NCBI GenBank assembly: GCA_003978395.1 | Contig: QNZV01000063.1 | Span: 1-42,277, forward strand | DNA: 42,277 nt | Direction: 5' to 3' | Origin: Sulfurovum sp. | GTDB taxonomy: Bacteria > Campylobacterota > Campylobacteria > Campylobacterales > Sulfurovaceae | Shown: positions 34,296-42,277 of the stretch, piece by piece | How positions within the stretch are numbered: position 1 is the first letter of the stretch | Layout of the letters: each line of letters opens with the position of its first letter | Notes under the pieces: model-generated | What the model saw: only the letters and a program-made list of their open reading frames with translations | What the model was told of the DNA's origin: nothing | Database searches by the model: none | Program-made: the position numbers and the translations under genes

Positions 34296-36191
34296 CTACT
34301 TTTTACTCATATTTATTGGAATAGATAGTGTAGAGATAACCCCTTCATTGAGATTTTCAATATTTACAAATCCTTGCATACTCTTCTCAATAAGCATTAC
34401 TAGAATGTAAAGTCCCAATCCTATTCCTTTCGATTCATGTTTTGTTGTAAAATAGGGATTATAGATTTTATCTATAATCCCTATTGGGATTCCCCCTGCA
34501 TTATCCTCTATAGTAATGATTATATGTTCATTATCTCTTTTACTATCTATAATAATTTTAGGTTTCTCAATTTCATTAATTCTTATCGCATCCATACTAT
34601 TATTCATCAAAATTAAAAGAGCTTGAATAAGTTCAGACTGATAACTATAGAGTTCAATATTCTCTTCTATCTCTACAATAATCTCAATGGAATTTTTTTT
34701 ATGAGATAGAGAGAGAAGCTTTATAGCTCTATTAATCGCATCTGAGATATAGAAATAATTTACACTTTTATCATGTTTAAAGAAATTCATAAAATCGCTA
34801 ATTGTTCCAGAAAGATAGGCTGTAGACTCCTCTATCTCATTTAAATATCTATTTAATCTCTTGTCATCTAACTTATTTTTACGATTATCCAAATCTATCT
34901 CTAAAACTATTCCATTAATTTCACTAAGAGGTTGCCTCCACTGATGAGCGATAATTGAAATCATTTCACCCATAGATGCCAATTTATTTTGTTGAATCAA
35001 TAGAGAAGATTGTTTTTTTTTCTCTTTTTGTATTAACTTAATCTTATATGACAATATAAATGAGAAACAGAGTACTTCAAAAAGCATTAAAAATTGAAAG
35101 ATATAATCTGAAAAAATATTTGTTTCAAAAATATTAAGATAAACTAAGGGGAGGAATACCCCTACCACAGAAACTATTGTCCAAATAACAGAATAAAATT
35201 GAGCGACTATATCCTTTTGAGAATAAGCCAAATAATACGTGGTAAAAATAACAAATAATACATAAATAGGAACCACAATAAAAAATAGATCGAAAAAAAT
35301 TTGTGTATAGAAAAAAGAGTGCATCTCAATAACAATACTATTCAAAATAGTAAAAATAAAAAAATAAAATACAAAAATCTTAAAGACAATATGTAGACTA
35401 GGAATCTTCTCTCTTATATGTAGAATAGATTCGATAAAGAGTGTCATAGATACAAAAAAAGCTCCAGAACTCATATAAAATATCCACTTATAATCAGGGA
35501 AATAACGCTGAGAAAAACCAAAAAGACCAATAAAATAGACAATCAACCAAAAGGTATAACAGACATAATATATATAAGCAGGGTGTTTCAAAAGAAAATA
35601 GAGAAACAGATTATAGAACATCATAATAAACATTCCTCCAAAGAATATCCCTTCTATCATATTATAACTTTGATAAAAATCTAAAAGATTCTCTTTTGTT
35701 CGTAAAAAAAAGCTTATATCTATCTTATTATAATTGCGAATTTTAAAAAAAACCGTTGCCTCTTCATGGGCTAAAAGTGTAATAGGAAAGGTCATATGAT
35801 TTGCATTAAAAGCACGCTCTCTATTTTTATGAATAACACCATCTTGAATATACTCTACGCATTTGTTATTTTTCATAAAATAGAACTCAATAGAGTATGT
35901 AAATTGATTCTCAGATTGAATATAGTATGTTTTTGAACTACTTGAAATATTTTTAAATTCAATTTTTGCCCAATAGGCTCTATTTGCATTTTTAAATGTA
36001 TTAAAAGTATCTTTACTCTTATTCCATATCCGTCCATCTAAAGAGTTAGGTGTTTCATTTAAATCATTAGCTAAGGTATAAGAGATAAAATCTTTTGTTT
36101 TATAAAACTCTTCAATACCAATCTCTAAAACATCGGCATAGAGAAAACTCCATAAAAATAAAAAACTTAGAAAAAAACGTCTAAAGTACAT
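34296..36191 (-). CDS. 7TMR-DISM sensor histidine kinase
   Basis: 631 residues. A signal peptide (1-19) is followed by an extracellular 7TMR-DISMED2-like domain (about 25-165; RAYWAKIEFKN motif), a class predicted to have a carbohydrate-binding jelly-roll fold. Seven membrane helices span about 178-382. A short coiled linker then leads to the kinase: phospho-His416 in IIAHQWRQPL, N box NNSMDAI (530-536), G1 EDNAGG (562-567), F box and G2 GIGLGL (589-594). The start overlaps the murU stop by 11 bases, tying it to the peptidoglycan-salvage genes. Its ligand is not known; a wall sugar is a hypothesis. Confidence 0.9.
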   Translation of the reverse strand: MYFRRFFLSFLFLWSFLYADVLEIGIEEFYKTKDFISYTLANDLNETPNSLDGRIWNKSKDTFNTFKNANRAYWAKIEFKNISSSSKTYYIQSENQFTYSIEFYFMKNNKCVEYIQDGVIHKNRERAFNANHMTFPITLLAHEEATVFFKIRNYNKIDISFFLRTKENLLDFYQSYNMIEGIFFGGMFIMMFYNLFLYFLLKHPAYIYYVCYTFWLIVYFIGLFGFSQRYFPDYKWIFYMSSGAFFVSMTLFIESILHIREKIPSLHIVFKIFVFYFFIFTILNSIVIEMHSFFYTQIFFDLFFIVVPIYVLFVIFTTYYLAYSQKDIVAQFYSVIWTIVSVVGVFLPLVYLNIFETNIFSDYIFQFLMLFEVLCFSFILSYKIKLIQKEKKKQSSLLIQQNKLASMGEMISIIAHQWRQPLSEINGIVLEIDLDNRKNKLDDKRLNRYLNEIEESTAYLSGTISDFMNFFKHDKSVNYFYISDAINRAIKLLSLSHKKNSIEIIVEIEENIELYSYQSELIQALLILMNNSMDAIRINEIEKPKIIIDSKRDNEHIIITIEDNAGGIPIGIIDKIYNPYFTTKHESKGIGLGLYILVMLIEKSMQGFVNIENLNEGVISTLSIPINMSKK

Positions 36192-36837
36192 TTTCAGACA
36201 GTTGTCTTTCTAAAAACTCTAAACGTGCAGGAGTTCCAATATCGTGCCAAGCACCCCTATAATATTCTGTTGTTAATTTTTGGGCATCAATCGCTTCAAA
36301 AAGTAGTGGTGCTAACGCTTGTTTTCCATATGTTAACTCCGAAAACATTTTTTTAGAGTAGTAGCCGATACCTGAAAAGGTATATTTGTCTGAAGTACCT
36401 GTTAAAAAAAAGTCGCCAGTAGGATTATGTTTGGGATTATCTACTAAAACCAAATGAGCTAAAAGGTTCTCATCTAAAGAGAAATTATTATTGTATGAAA
36501 AATCTGTCCAAACATCTCCATTAATAACCAAGAATGTATCTGATAGTAGAGGTAGAGCTTTAACAATCCCTCCTGCTGTCTCCAATGCACCCTCTTCTTG
36601 TTCATCTGAAAAGTGAATCGTTACTCCATACTTAGAACCATTACCTAAATAGTCTATAATTTTATGACCAAGATAGGCAACATTAATAACAATATCTGTA
36701 ATTCCTGATGCTTTTAGGCTCTCTATATGCCAAAGAATAAGAGGCTTTCCCCCAACCTTTAGAAGGGGTTTTGGTGTATCATTAGTGAGTGGTCGCATGC
36801 GAGTCCCTAAACCTGCTGCTAAAATCATTGCTGTCAT
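36181..36837 (-). CDS. murU: N-acetylmuramate-1-phosphate uridylyltransferase (MurU-type)
   Basis: 218 residues, one nucleotidyltransferase domain. The N-terminus MILAAGLGTRMRPLT (4-18) and TPKPLLKVGGKPLI carry the nucleotide-binding loop, and LETAGGIVKALPLL and VINGDVWTDFS match Pseudomonas MurU closely by eye. MurU makes UDP-MurNAc from MurNAc-1-phosphate, bypassing the fosfomycin-sensitive step of de novo synthesis. The adjacent AmgK gene (34 bases upstream) supplies its substrate, which strongly supports this over other sugar-1-phosphate nucleotidyltransferases. It overlaps the kinase gene downstream by 11 bases. Confidence 0.85.
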   Translation of the reverse strand: MTAMILAAGLGTRMRPLTNDTPKPLLKVGGKPLILWHIESLKASGITDIVINVAYLGHKIIDYLGNGSKYGVTIHFSDEQEEGALETAGGIVKALPLLSDTFLVINGDVWTDFSYNNNFSLDENLLAHLVLVDNPKHNPTGDFFLTGTSDKYTFSGIGYYSKKMFSELTYGKQALAPLLFEAIDAQKLTTEYYRGAWHDIGTPARLEFLERQLSENVL

Positions 36838-36871
36838 AATATCTCTTTTTTTAAATTATAAGCATATTATA

Positions 36872-37804
36872 TTATCTTTTAAACAATTTTCCTAACGGTT
36901 TTAGCTCTTCATACTTTGAACAGACTTCATCTATATACTCTAGGGTCAAAGGGATATTGCCTAAATGAGAAGATTTTCCATCACGTATATCCAAACGAGC
37001 AAAAATACCCAATATTTTGATATGACGTTGAAGTCCCATCCAATCAAACCAACGAATAAACTGCTCATCAGATACATCAATTCCTTTTAATACCTTGAAC
37101 TCCAATGCCAATTTTTCCATCTGCTTTGGGTCAAAACGTACATAGACATCTTTAAGCATAGAGACCAAGTCATAGGTTAATGCACCTATTTTTGCATCTT
37201 GATAATCAATGATTACTAATTTCCGTCCTGTCTCCATCATAATATTTCTAGAGTGGAAATCTCGATGTACAAAAAAACCTTGTGGTTGAGAGAGTACCTC
37301 ATCGGCAATCATCTCTAAACTGTTATCCAAAATAGACTGCTCTTCCTCACTAAGCTCGTGATGCAAATGTGCATTTAGGTACCAATCTTGCATAAGAGTC
37401 ATCTCAAACATCAAAAATTCTTTATCATAGAGTTCCATATTGGTTGTATCTGCTTCTTGTATCTTAATTATTTCATGAATCCCTTTCATGTAGAGAAGCT
37501 CCACACTCATTGTGCTTAATATATCTGCTAGATGCCTTGAACCTAAATCAGTAATCAACAGATAGCCCTCTTGTAAATTTTGAGCTATAATCCGAGGTAC
37601 TTCAACCTTAGCCTTAAGAAGTCGCACTGAAATATCAATAAAAGGGGATAAACTGTCCAAATCTGCACTTGAGTCCATAATAATATAACTATCTTCATTG
37701 ACAAATAGTCTAAAATATTTTCTAAAGCTGGCATCCCCACCAACCATTTCTATCTTATAATTTTTATATCCTAATTCGTTAATCCATGCTTTAATTTTTT
37801 GCAT
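36872..37804 (-). CDS. amgK: N-acetylmuramate/N-acetylglucosamine anomeric kinase (AmgK-type)
   Basis: 310 residues with the aminoglycoside-phosphotransferase fold. The N-terminal GGDASFRKYFRLF (about 23-35) and IIMDSSADLDS, then the Brenner-type catalytic loop FVHRDFHSRNIMM and metal-binding IIDYQDAKIGALTYDLVS, match Pseudomonas AmgK. It phosphorylates MurNAc at C1 for MurU. The gene overlaps the upstream anmK by 14 bases (37791-37804). Other APH-fold kinases are possible in isolation, but the position between anmK and murU makes this assignment firm. Confidence 0.85.
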   Translation of the reverse strand: MQKIKAWINELGYKNYKIEMVGGDASFRKYFRLFVNEDSYIIMDSSADLDSLSPFIDISVRLLKAKVEVPRIIAQNLQEGYLLITDLGSRHLADILSTMSVELLYMKGIHEIIKIQEADTTNMELYDKEFLMFEMTLMQDWYLNAHLHHELSEEEQSILDNSLEMIADEVLSQPQGFFVHRDFHSRNIMMETGRKLVIIDYQDAKIGALTYDLVSMLKDVYVRFDPKQMEKLALEFKVLKGIDVSDEQFIRWFDWMGLQRHIKILGIFARLDIRDGKSSHLGNIPLTLEYIDEVCSKYEELKPLGKLFKR

Positions 37805-38879
37805 AAACTCCCCCTAATATTGTATTATTTTTTGCACCTGTCACAGATTTTAGGGCAATTGGCTCCTCTGCCAATCGCTTCTGTGCAAACCATGCGAATA
37901 TCATTGCTTCCATATTGTCTGAACTTACACCATATTTTTCAGTAGGTACAACTTCTAACAAAGGTAACTCTTTTTGTAACTCAGACATTAGAAAGGTATT
38001 TTTAACTCCACCACCACAAACCAACACCCGTTGAATATTAAATTTTTTAATCTCATTGGCAATTGACCGAACAGTCAGTGCTAAAAGTGTGGCTTGAACA
38101 TCTGATTTATATATTTTACCCAATGGTTCTAAATATTTTATTAAAAATTTCTTATTAAAATATTCTCTTCCTGTACTTTTAGGATATTTTAAGCAAAAAA
38201 AGCTGTCAGATAACATATTTTCTAAAAGTTGTGGATGAACATTGCCTTTTTTTGCCCAAAGTCCATCCTTGTCATAAGCTCTATTGTATTGCTCGTGGAT
38301 CCATAAATCCATCAAAACATTTCCACAACCTGTATCATAGCCGATTAACTCTTGCCCCAATATAGAAACATTTGCCATCCCTCCAATATTAAGAACAGCA
38401 CAAGCTTCCAACTTCGAAAACAAAAATTGATGAAAAGCAGGAGCAAAAGGAGCACCTTGACCACCAAGTGCAACATCTTTGGCTCGGAAATCTGCTACCA
38501 CATCAATAGCTGTCAAAACGGCTAAAAGTGAAGGATTTCCCAATTGCATCGAAAAAGAGTACTCTCCATTAGGTTCATGCCAAACCGTTTGTCCATGAGA
38601 ACCAATAGCTTTAATCTCTTTGGCTTCTATTTTCTCTTGTTCCAATAAAAGATGCACACCCTTTGCAAAAAAAAGAGCCAACTTATGGTCTATCTCTCCT
38701 ACTTGTTTTAGAGTTGTTGTCCCATGAATAACAGCTAGTATCTCCTCTTTTAACTCCAAAGGCATAGCTAAAAAGCAAGAAGCTTCTAACGTGCAACTCT
38801 CTTTATCTATCTGACACAAAGCAACATCAACTCCATCTAGTGATGTTCCAGACATTAAACCAATATAGAGATTAGACAT
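37791..38879 (-). CDS. anmK: Anhydro-N-acetylmuramic acid kinase
   Basis: 362 residues. The N-terminus GLMSGTSLDGVDVALCQID (about 7-25), then IGSHGQTVWHEP, VVADFRAKDVALGGQGAP, NIGGMANVS and GYDTGCGNVLMD are characteristic of AnmK. It opens the 1,6-anhydro ring of anhydro-MurNAc with concurrent phosphorylation to MurNAc-6-phosphate, a step in peptidoglycan recycling. It overlaps the symporter gene by eight bases upstream and amgK by 14 bases downstream, indicating tight co-translation. Confidence 0.95.
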   Translation of the reverse strand: MSNLYIGLMSGTSLDGVDVALCQIDKESCTLEASCFLAMPLELKEEILAVIHGTTTLKQVGEIDHKLALFFAKGVHLLLEQEKIEAKEIKAIGSHGQTVWHEPNGEYSFSMQLGNPSLLAVLTAIDVVADFRAKDVALGGQGAPFAPAFHQFLFSKLEACAVLNIGGMANVSILGQELIGYDTGCGNVLMDLWIHEQYNRAYDKDGLWAKKGNVHPQLLENMLSDSFFCLKYPKSTGREYFNKKFLIKYLEPLGKIYKSDVQATLLALTVRSIANEIKKFNIQRVLVCGGGVKNTFLMSELQKELPLLEVVPTEKYGVSSDNMEAMIFAWFAQKRLAEEPIALKSVTGAKNNTILGGVYAKN

Positions 38880-40386
38880 CTTTTTTCGCTTCTCCTAGCA
38901 TCATAATCAAAAATGAAACCAAAGTTCCCACAATCATCATAATAGAAAAGTCTACTTTAAAATCAATAATAGAACCAATAATATAAGGTTGTAAAAAAAA
39001 TACCGTCAAGAACCCACCAATTAACGCCCAAAGAACCGTGGTTTCATCTCCTCTATTGGTAAAAATAGCTGCAGCATAAACACCCAACAGCGAAGCATAA
39101 GCAAATGCCATAACACCTAAAGCAAAGTTCAACAGAGGTAACTCTGTATATTGTTGCCAATAGAAACTAACCATGCCCATGATAGAGAGTAGAAGAGCAA
39201 AAACCAATACCATGACTCGGCTTACCTTTAAAAAATGCTCTTCACTTTGACCCTTTTTTGCTAACCAAGGTCGGTAAATATCTTCAACAGCCACAGAAGA
39301 CATAGCAGACAACACTGAATTGGTAGATGACAACGCAGCAGCAATTGCTCCAACAGTTACCAAACCTCGTAACCCTTCTGGCATCTCATTTAAAATATAG
39401 AGCATAAATATCTTGACGCTTTGCCCATCTATATTTTGGTCAACACAAGCCGAAGAGACATTCGATATTTCAGGATGTTGGTAAAAGATATAAAGAAGCA
39501 ACCCAATAAGCAGAAAGAGAAGTGCCACAGGAATTGTAAAAACAATCGCATAAATCAACGATTTTTCTCCCTCTTTTTTATTTTTACAAGTAAGAACACG
39601 TTGAGTCATATCTTGGTCCAATCCATACGCTGCAATATTTAGCAAAAACCAACCTGTTAGCAGTGTCCAAATTGTAAAACCACCTGAAAAAGAGAAGTCT
39701 ACAAGTTTTAACTTATTCTCAACAGAAAGGGTTGTTATAATTGTTGAAAAGTCAGTATTAAGCGTATAATATAAGTAAATAAGTACAGCAACTCCTGCCC
39801 CTACATAAGTAATGGCTTGAATAATATCTGAAAATATAACCGACTTAACCCCTCCAAAATAGGTGTATGCCAATGCTCCTATCATCAAGATAGCAATAGA
39901 GATAGCAATATGTGTTGCTAATATATCAGAAAAGAGTATCATAGAGATAGCCAAAGCACCGATATAGAGTCTTGCTCCTGATGCAAATAATCGACCAACT
40001 AAAAACATAATTCCTGCATATCGTTTTGAGGTCTCTCCATAACGATGTTCCAAATACTCATAGACGGTTATGGCATTAACTTCATAAAATTTAGGAACCA
40101 ACACTTTTGCAACAAAGATAACTGCTAAAAAAGCCGAAACATAAAATCCTAAAAAAGTTAAGTCATGTTTGTATGAATATTCTGGTCCACCCAAAAAAGT
40201 AGCAGCCGATTGAGACGTAGCCAAAACAGATATTGCCACAGCAAACATGGGCATAGAGTTAGCACCAGTAAAATACTCTCGTGAAGTCTTAATTTTTGTT
40301 TGGCTAAGAAGAACAGAAGTTAGAATGAGCAGTAAAAAGTAGGAGGCAAATATCATCCAGTCTAATGTAGAAAAGTTTGATTGCAT
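38872..40386 (-). CDS. Sodium/solute symporter (SSS family)
   Basis: 504 residues with about 13 membrane segments and the SSS signature pattern (SREYFTGANSMPMF, SQSAATFLGGPEY, then AAYGLDQDMTQRVL at about 252-265). SSS members import sugars, sialic acids, amino acids or vitamins with Na+. Because it overlaps anmK by eight bases and heads the salvage operon, I infer import of anhydro-MurNAc or a related wall sugar; no residue proves this. The ATG is preceded by AAGG at good spacing, with TATAAT at 40415-40420 (minus). Confidence 0.87.
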   Translation of the reverse strand: MQSNFSTLDWMIFASYFLLLILTSVLLSQTKIKTSREYFTGANSMPMFAVAISVLATSQSAATFLGGPEYSYKHDLTFLGFYVSAFLAVIFVAKVLVPKFYEVNAITVYEYLEHRYGETSKRYAGIMFLVGRLFASGARLYIGALAISMILFSDILATHIAISIAILMIGALAYTYFGGVKSVIFSDIIQAITYVGAGVAVLIYLYYTLNTDFSTIITTLSVENKLKLVDFSFSGGFTIWTLLTGWFLLNIAAYGLDQDMTQRVLTCKNKKEGEKSLIYAIVFTIPVALLFLLIGLLLYIFYQHPEISNVSSACVDQNIDGQSVKIFMLYILNEMPEGLRGLVTVGAIAAALSSTNSVLSAMSSVAVEDIYRPWLAKKGQSEEHFLKVSRVMVLVFALLLSIMGMVSFYWQQYTELPLLNFALGVMAFAYASLLGVYAAAIFTNRGDETTVLWALIGGFLTVFFLQPYIIGSIIDFKVDFSIMMIVGTLVSFLIMMLGEAKKDV

Positions 40387-40414
40387 TGATGAACCTTGTC
40401 AAGTTAATAGACGT

Positions 40415-40420
40415 ATTATA
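40415..40420 (-). promoter_or_regulatory. Probable -10 box for the peptidoglycan-salvage operon
   Basis: TATAAT on the minus strand (context GCGTTATAATACG), about 29 bases before the symporter ATG. It would head symporter, anmK, amgK, murU and the two-component genes. Confidence 0.45.
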
Positions 40421-40528
40421 ACGCAAATTTAACATGATTTACTACTTTATCTCTAACTCTAGTTAAATCTTGTTACAGCTATTATCAATATCTACATAAA
40501 AATCTCTATTTCAGACAAAAAAAAAATA

Positions 40529-40534
40529 TATAAT
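40529..40534 (+). promoter_or_regulatory. Probable -10 box for the porin gene, next to an A-tract
   Basis: TATAAT preceded two bases earlier by a run of ten A (40517-40526). The start codon is about 70 bases downstream, behind GAAGGAAT. Confidence 0.35.
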
Positions 40535-40603
40535 AGATTATAAAGATACACTATAGACTAATATTAAAAATATATTTGACTAAAAAATTATAGAAGGAAT
40601 AAA

Positions 40604-42061
40604 ATGATATTTTTACTCATTCTACTTTTGAGTATGACATCCATATCTTACGCAGATAAAAGCGACAATCAACCTATTGTAAAACAGAAAATAAAATGTA
40701 ATATGACCTTACAATATCTTATTCTACCTGAGGAGATAGATACCTTTAAAGAGTTTTTAAGCGAGGGAATGTTTTATGGTCGTTTACGTCTAAACTACTT
40801 TAACTTTGATACAAGAATTAAAGGCATTGACCATTATGCTTTTGGTTTAGGAGGAAGTTTAATCTATAAAAGTGCCTCCTATAGAGGATTCTCTTTTACC
40901 TCTGGGTTATATACAACTCAAAACCCTTGGCATGATGATATAGCTCCTAACTCATACCGTTCAGGAAAAGATACGCTCAATAGATATAATCTTGCAACTG
41001 ATAATAGTTATGGAAACACTGCTTTTGCTCAAAACTATATTCAATATAAAAAGGGTAAAAATACCCTTAAGCTAGGTCGTTTTACAATGGAGACAAGTTT
41101 GGCAAAATCCAATGATACCAAGATGATTCCAAACACCTTTGAGGGTATCTATGGCGAGAGTAAAAGTTTTCCAAAGACAAAAATTAAATTGGCATACATT
41201 ACCAAGCAAAAATTACGTGACCATGACTCCTTTCATCATGTTTTAGCCTACGACAATGCAGATGAGCCCTATGCCTCATGGCGTGAAAACGATGATGGAG
41301 CTATGCACCGTGGATTAACCATTCAAAAATTAAAAGATAGAGATATTGATAATAACCTTATTATCGTTCATATTAAAAATAGAAGCATCAAAAATACTAC
41401 ACTACAAGCAGATTTTGTAACCGTTCCCAATTTACTATCAACAGCCATTATTGAAGGTGCATATACAATAAAAACACCTCTTGGAAAGATTAAACCTTCC
41501 CTACGTTACCTAAAACAGTTTGATAATGGGGCAGGAGCGATTGGGGGTGCAAATCTTCGGAACAATACTACTGGCTACAAAGACCCAAACAACTTATCTT
41601 CAGCACTTATTGCAGGAAGAGTTGATTTTATAAAAGGTGCAGGAAGTCTACGTTTGGGATATTCAAAAATAGCTGACCAAGCAGACCTTGTAAGCCCTTG
41701 GCGTGGATTTCCCACTTCTGGATACTCACGAGCAATGGGTCAAACCAATTGGTATGCAAATACAGAGACCTTTATGATACGTGCCGATTATGATTTAAAC
41801 AAAGCAAAAATTATAGATGGTGGTCGATTTATGATGCGTTATGCACAAGAGGATTTCGATGATAAGAAAGCAGGTGTATCTGCTGATGTTAATGTCTTGA
41901 CCGTTGATTTAGTTAAAAGATTTAGTAATTACCCAAACTTCATAGCTAAACTACGTACAGCCTTTGTCTATCAAGACCATAAAGTTTTAAATCTTGATAA
42001 CAGCTACAAACCAGACCCATCGTATAGAGAGATTCGTTTCGAGATGAACTATCTATTTTAA
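40604..42061 (+). CDS. Opr-family outer-membrane porin
   Basis: 485 residues. A signal peptide (1-17, ending SYA) precedes a beta-barrel-like sequence with alternating strands and the OprD/Opr pattern: EGMFYGRLRLNYFNFDTR near the start, AFGLGGSLIYKSASYRGFSF, YIQYKKGKNTLKLGRF, and a final strand EIRFEMNYLF ending in Phe, the usual barrel-assembly signal. Opr-family porins pass small solutes. It is divergent from the salvage operon (217-base gap), so it might serve uptake of the same solute; that link is only positional. GAAGGAAT precedes the ATG. The rnpB promoter begins right after its stop. Confidence 0.85.
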   Translation: MIFLLILLLSMTSISYADKSDNQPIVKQKIKCNMTLQYLILPEEIDTFKEFLSEGMFYGRLRLNYFNFDTRIKGIDHYAFGLGGSLIYKSASYRGFSFTSGLYTTQNPWHDDIAPNSYRSGKDTLNRYNLATDNSYGNTAFAQNYIQYKKGKNTLKLGRFTMETSLAKSNDTKMIPNTFEGIYGESKSFPKTKIKLAYITKQKLRDHDSFHHVLAYDNADEPYASWRENDDGAMHRGLTIQKLKDRDIDNNLIIVHIKNRSIKNTTLQADFVTVPNLLSTAIIEGAYTIKTPLGKIKPSLRYLKQFDNGAGAIGGANLRNNTTGYKDPNNLSSALIAGRVDFIKGAGSLRLGYSKIADQADLVSPWRGFPTSGYSRAMGQTNWYANTETFMIRADYDLNKAKIIDGGRFMMRYAQEDFDDKKAGVSADVNVLTVDLVKRFSNYPNFIAKLRTAFVYQDHKVLNLDNSYKPDPSYREIRFEMNYLF

Positions 42062-42068
42062 AATTTTA

Positions 42069-42077
42069 TGTTATAAT
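42069..42077 (+). promoter_or_regulatory. Extended -10 promoter of rnpB
   Basis: TGTTATAAT, a perfect extended -10 that begins eight bases after the porin stop codon. Transcription is expected at about 42084-42086. Confidence 0.5.
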
Positions 42078-42085
42078 TCGCTTAG

Positions 42086-42277
42086 GTGTGATAGGTAGTT
42101 GCTGGTAATTTATAATAAATTACGAGAGGAAAGTCCGGGCTACATGTGAGATAGAACTCCATCTAACGGATGGCCAGAGTAATCTGAGGGCAAGTGCAAC
42201 AGAGAGTAGACAGCCATTTATCTATTTAGAAGATTTTCTCTTCTTTTCCCCCTATTTCCCTATAGGTAGATGGTCAA
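42086..42277 (+). ncRNA. rnpB: RNase P RNA, 5' part (continues past window edge)
   Basis: The hallmark GAGGAAAGTCCGGGCT is at 42126-42141 and the conserved CR region CAACAGAGAGTAGACAGCC at 42197-42215, a local variant of the usual ACAGAAA pattern. The 5' boundary is set from the promoter and the GGTAGTTGCTGG stretch, so it may be off by several bases. The gene is cut off at the window end. This is the catalytic subunit of RNase P, which matures tRNA 5' ends. Confidence 0.92.

Noticed and set aside
1..42277. tRNA genes, CRISPR arrays, insertion sequences and prophage
   Set aside because: No clover-leaf sequences, regularly spaced repeats, transposase or phage genes were seen in the gaps or frames.

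Overview
The window is AT-rich bacterial DNA with dense, mostly short-gapped gene strings. Gene content points to a Campylobacterota (Epsilonproteobacteria) chromosome of the Sulfurovum/Sulfurimonas kind: a Csd3/Pgp3-like M23 peptidase, NhaD antiporter, bactofilin, 7TMR-DISM sensor kinase, Opr-family porin, YeeE/YedE sulfur-transport proteins, and many extended -10 promoters (TGnTATAAT) without clear -35 boxes. Genus and species cannot be fixed from the sequence alone. No tRNA, rRNA operon, insertion sequence, prophage or CRISPR array is visible. No gene-free stretch exceeds about 220 bases.

Layout. 1-2861 (minus): a DUF3482 GTPase, cut by the window edge, and its DUF2868 membrane partner. 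2903-4086 (minus): a two-protein YeeE/YedE transporter. 4204-5040: purU. 5119-5748: a MazF-type toxin with a ribbon-helix-helix antitoxin and a double-palindrome operator. 5824-9421: a YceI-like periplasmic protein, nhaD and nadB. 9637-12638: bactofilin, a previously easy-to-miss 34-residue lipoprotein on the minus strand (10300-10404), a DciA/DUF721-like protein and uvrC.

12811-17936 (plus) is a four-gene phosphorelay: stand-alone PAS protein, Hpt protein with an apparent second, decayed Hpt repeat, a 1054-residue NIT-type hybrid histidine kinase with three receiver-like segments, and a single-domain response regulator. 17967-21578 (minus) holds mrp, an orphan secretin-N-domain protein, kdsA and an EamA transporter. 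21689-24976 has the Csd3-like peptidase, a DUF3108 protein and an MscS channel. 25078-32594 has der, a GGDEF-EAL enzyme with a small periplasmic protein, trpS, murI, rho and a small membrane protein.

32678-40386 ends in the most interesting region. On the minus strand an apparent operon runs Na+/solute symporter, AnmK, AmgK, MurU, then a 7TMR-DISM histidine kinase and an OmpR-type regulator. The first four genes fit uptake and salvage of anhydro-MurNAc to UDP-MurNAc. The kinase carries an extracellular domain of a class predicted to bind carbohydrate, so the locus may be a self-sensing peptidoglycan-recycling system. The MurNAc-6-phosphate phosphatase step (MupP) is not obvious in the window. 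The window closes with an Opr-family porin and the 5' part of the RNase P RNA gene.
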